Source: Sulfurimonas sp.
GTDB taxonomy: Bacteria; Campylobacterota; Campylobacteria; Campylobacterales; Sulfurimonadaceae
Length of the DNA: 14,612 nt
Direction of reading: 5' to 3'
Assembly (NCBI GenBank): GCA_026988735.1
Contig: JALSKR010000155.1
Location: forward strand, 1 to 14,612
A program made the position numbers and the translations under genes. The number at the start of each line of letters is the position of its first letter. Position 1 is the first letter of the stretch. Shown here in pieces: positions 14,374 to 14,612 of this stretch. The notes below the pieces were generated by a model that saw nothing but the letters and a program-made list of their open reading frames with translations, was not told where the DNA came from and did not search any database.

Positions 14374-14612
14374 ATGAAGAAAACTGTTATGATGTCATTA
14401 CTTGTGGGTGTTTCATTATTTGCTACTGATTATAGCAAAGTAATAACGCATCCGGATGCGAGTAAGATGATAGAAAAAGATTTGTTAGCACCACCAAAAG
14501 TATATAGTATGCCAGCCGGTTGTGTAACGACTGACCCTGATGCAATAGCGAGAGGTGCATATATTTTCCATAACTTAAATGGAAAAAAGGCAAAGAAAAA
14601 TCCGCCAAAAGG
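14374..14612 (+). CDS. soxX: secreted protein, probably sulfur-oxidation cytochrome SoxX (3' part beyond window)
   Basis: The ATG at 14374 opens a frame of 79 complete codons that runs off the window. Residues 1-17 (MKKTVMMSLLVGVSLFA) form a clear export signal. The mature start (TDYSKVITHPDAS) and the GCVTTDPDAIARGAYIFHNL segment followed by GKKAKKNPPKG resemble the N-terminal part of SoxX, the c-type cytochrome that pairs with SoxA to load thiosulfate onto SoxYZ in the periplasm. The haem motif CxxCH is not seen; it would lie beyond the window edge, so the identification is from resemblance only. No other reading frame here has these signals. If right, soxY, soxZ, soxA and soxB would be expected next. 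A different secreted monohaem cytochrome is the main alternative. Confidence 0.55.
   Translation, partial: MKKTVMMSLLVGVSLFATDYSKVITHPDASKMIEKDLLAPPKVYSMPAGCVTTDPDAIARGAYIFHNLNGKKAKKNPPK

Noticed and set aside
14423..14608. Minus-strand frame opposite the last gene
   Set aside because: The plus strand there has a perfect AGGAGG, signal peptide and SoxX-like segment; the minus frame has no such support.
1..14612. CRISPR array, tRNA/rRNA genes, insertion sequences, integration sites or phage genes
   Set aside because: No regularly spaced repeat, cloverleaf-like segment, transposase or integrase motif, or flanking inverted repeat was seen while reading both strands.

Overview
The window looks like chromosomal DNA of a sulfur-oxidising member of the Campylobacterota (Sulfurimonas-like). 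It is AT-rich. The pdxJ/pdxA pair and the short AT-rich spacers with TATAAT-like boxes and no clear -35 are typical of that phylum, as is the HQWRQPLN-type kinase H-box. The final partial gene resembles the SoxX cytochrome of a thiosulfate-oxidation cluster. The assignment rests on gene resemblance and layout; no database search was possible. No tRNA, rRNA, CRISPR array, insertion sequence or phage gene was seen, and no gap between genes exceeds about 130 bases.

Left part (1-3202, all minus strand): plsC-type acyltransferase, pdxJ and pdxA form a tight operon whose genes overlap by ATGA, with pdxA cut by the window edge. Upstream of plsC is a PPK2 polyphosphate kinase. Divergent from PPK2 on the plus strand is a CHAD-domain protein (3289-4158). 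This pairs a polyphosphate enzyme with a predicted polyphosphate-binding protein across an 86-bp spacer that holds back-to-back promoter candidates. The CHAD gene runs head-on into a DUF255/YyaL thioredoxin-like protein, and the two 3' ends overlap by 29 bp.

Middle part (6193-9512): a nucleoside 2-deoxyribosyltransferase-like gene overlaps by ATGA the start of an 865-residue sensor kinase. That kinase carries two different periplasmic binding-protein domains (NMT1/THI5-like, then SBP_bac_3-like) and has no response regulator beside it. A 73-residue BFD-like [2Fe-2S] protein lies convergent to it.

Right part (9643-14612, all plus strand): a full-length three-domain DsbD is followed after 17 bp by a membrane-anchored Cache-domain protein, then an OmpR-family response regulator and a histidine kinase with overlapping ends. 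After a 73-bp spacer comes the start of a secreted protein, probably SoxX. That spacer holds a perfect 10-bp direct repeat (ATTTTACATT, period 11 bp) next to a -10-like box, which is the expected geometry for an OmpR/PhoB-type activator site.

The most interesting reading is that the right part is one unit: a thiol-reductant supply (DsbD), a three-protein sensory system and its target sox promoter. It would parallel, with different parts, the soxV/soxW thiol module and soxR/soxS regulators that accompany sox genes in alphaproteobacteria.
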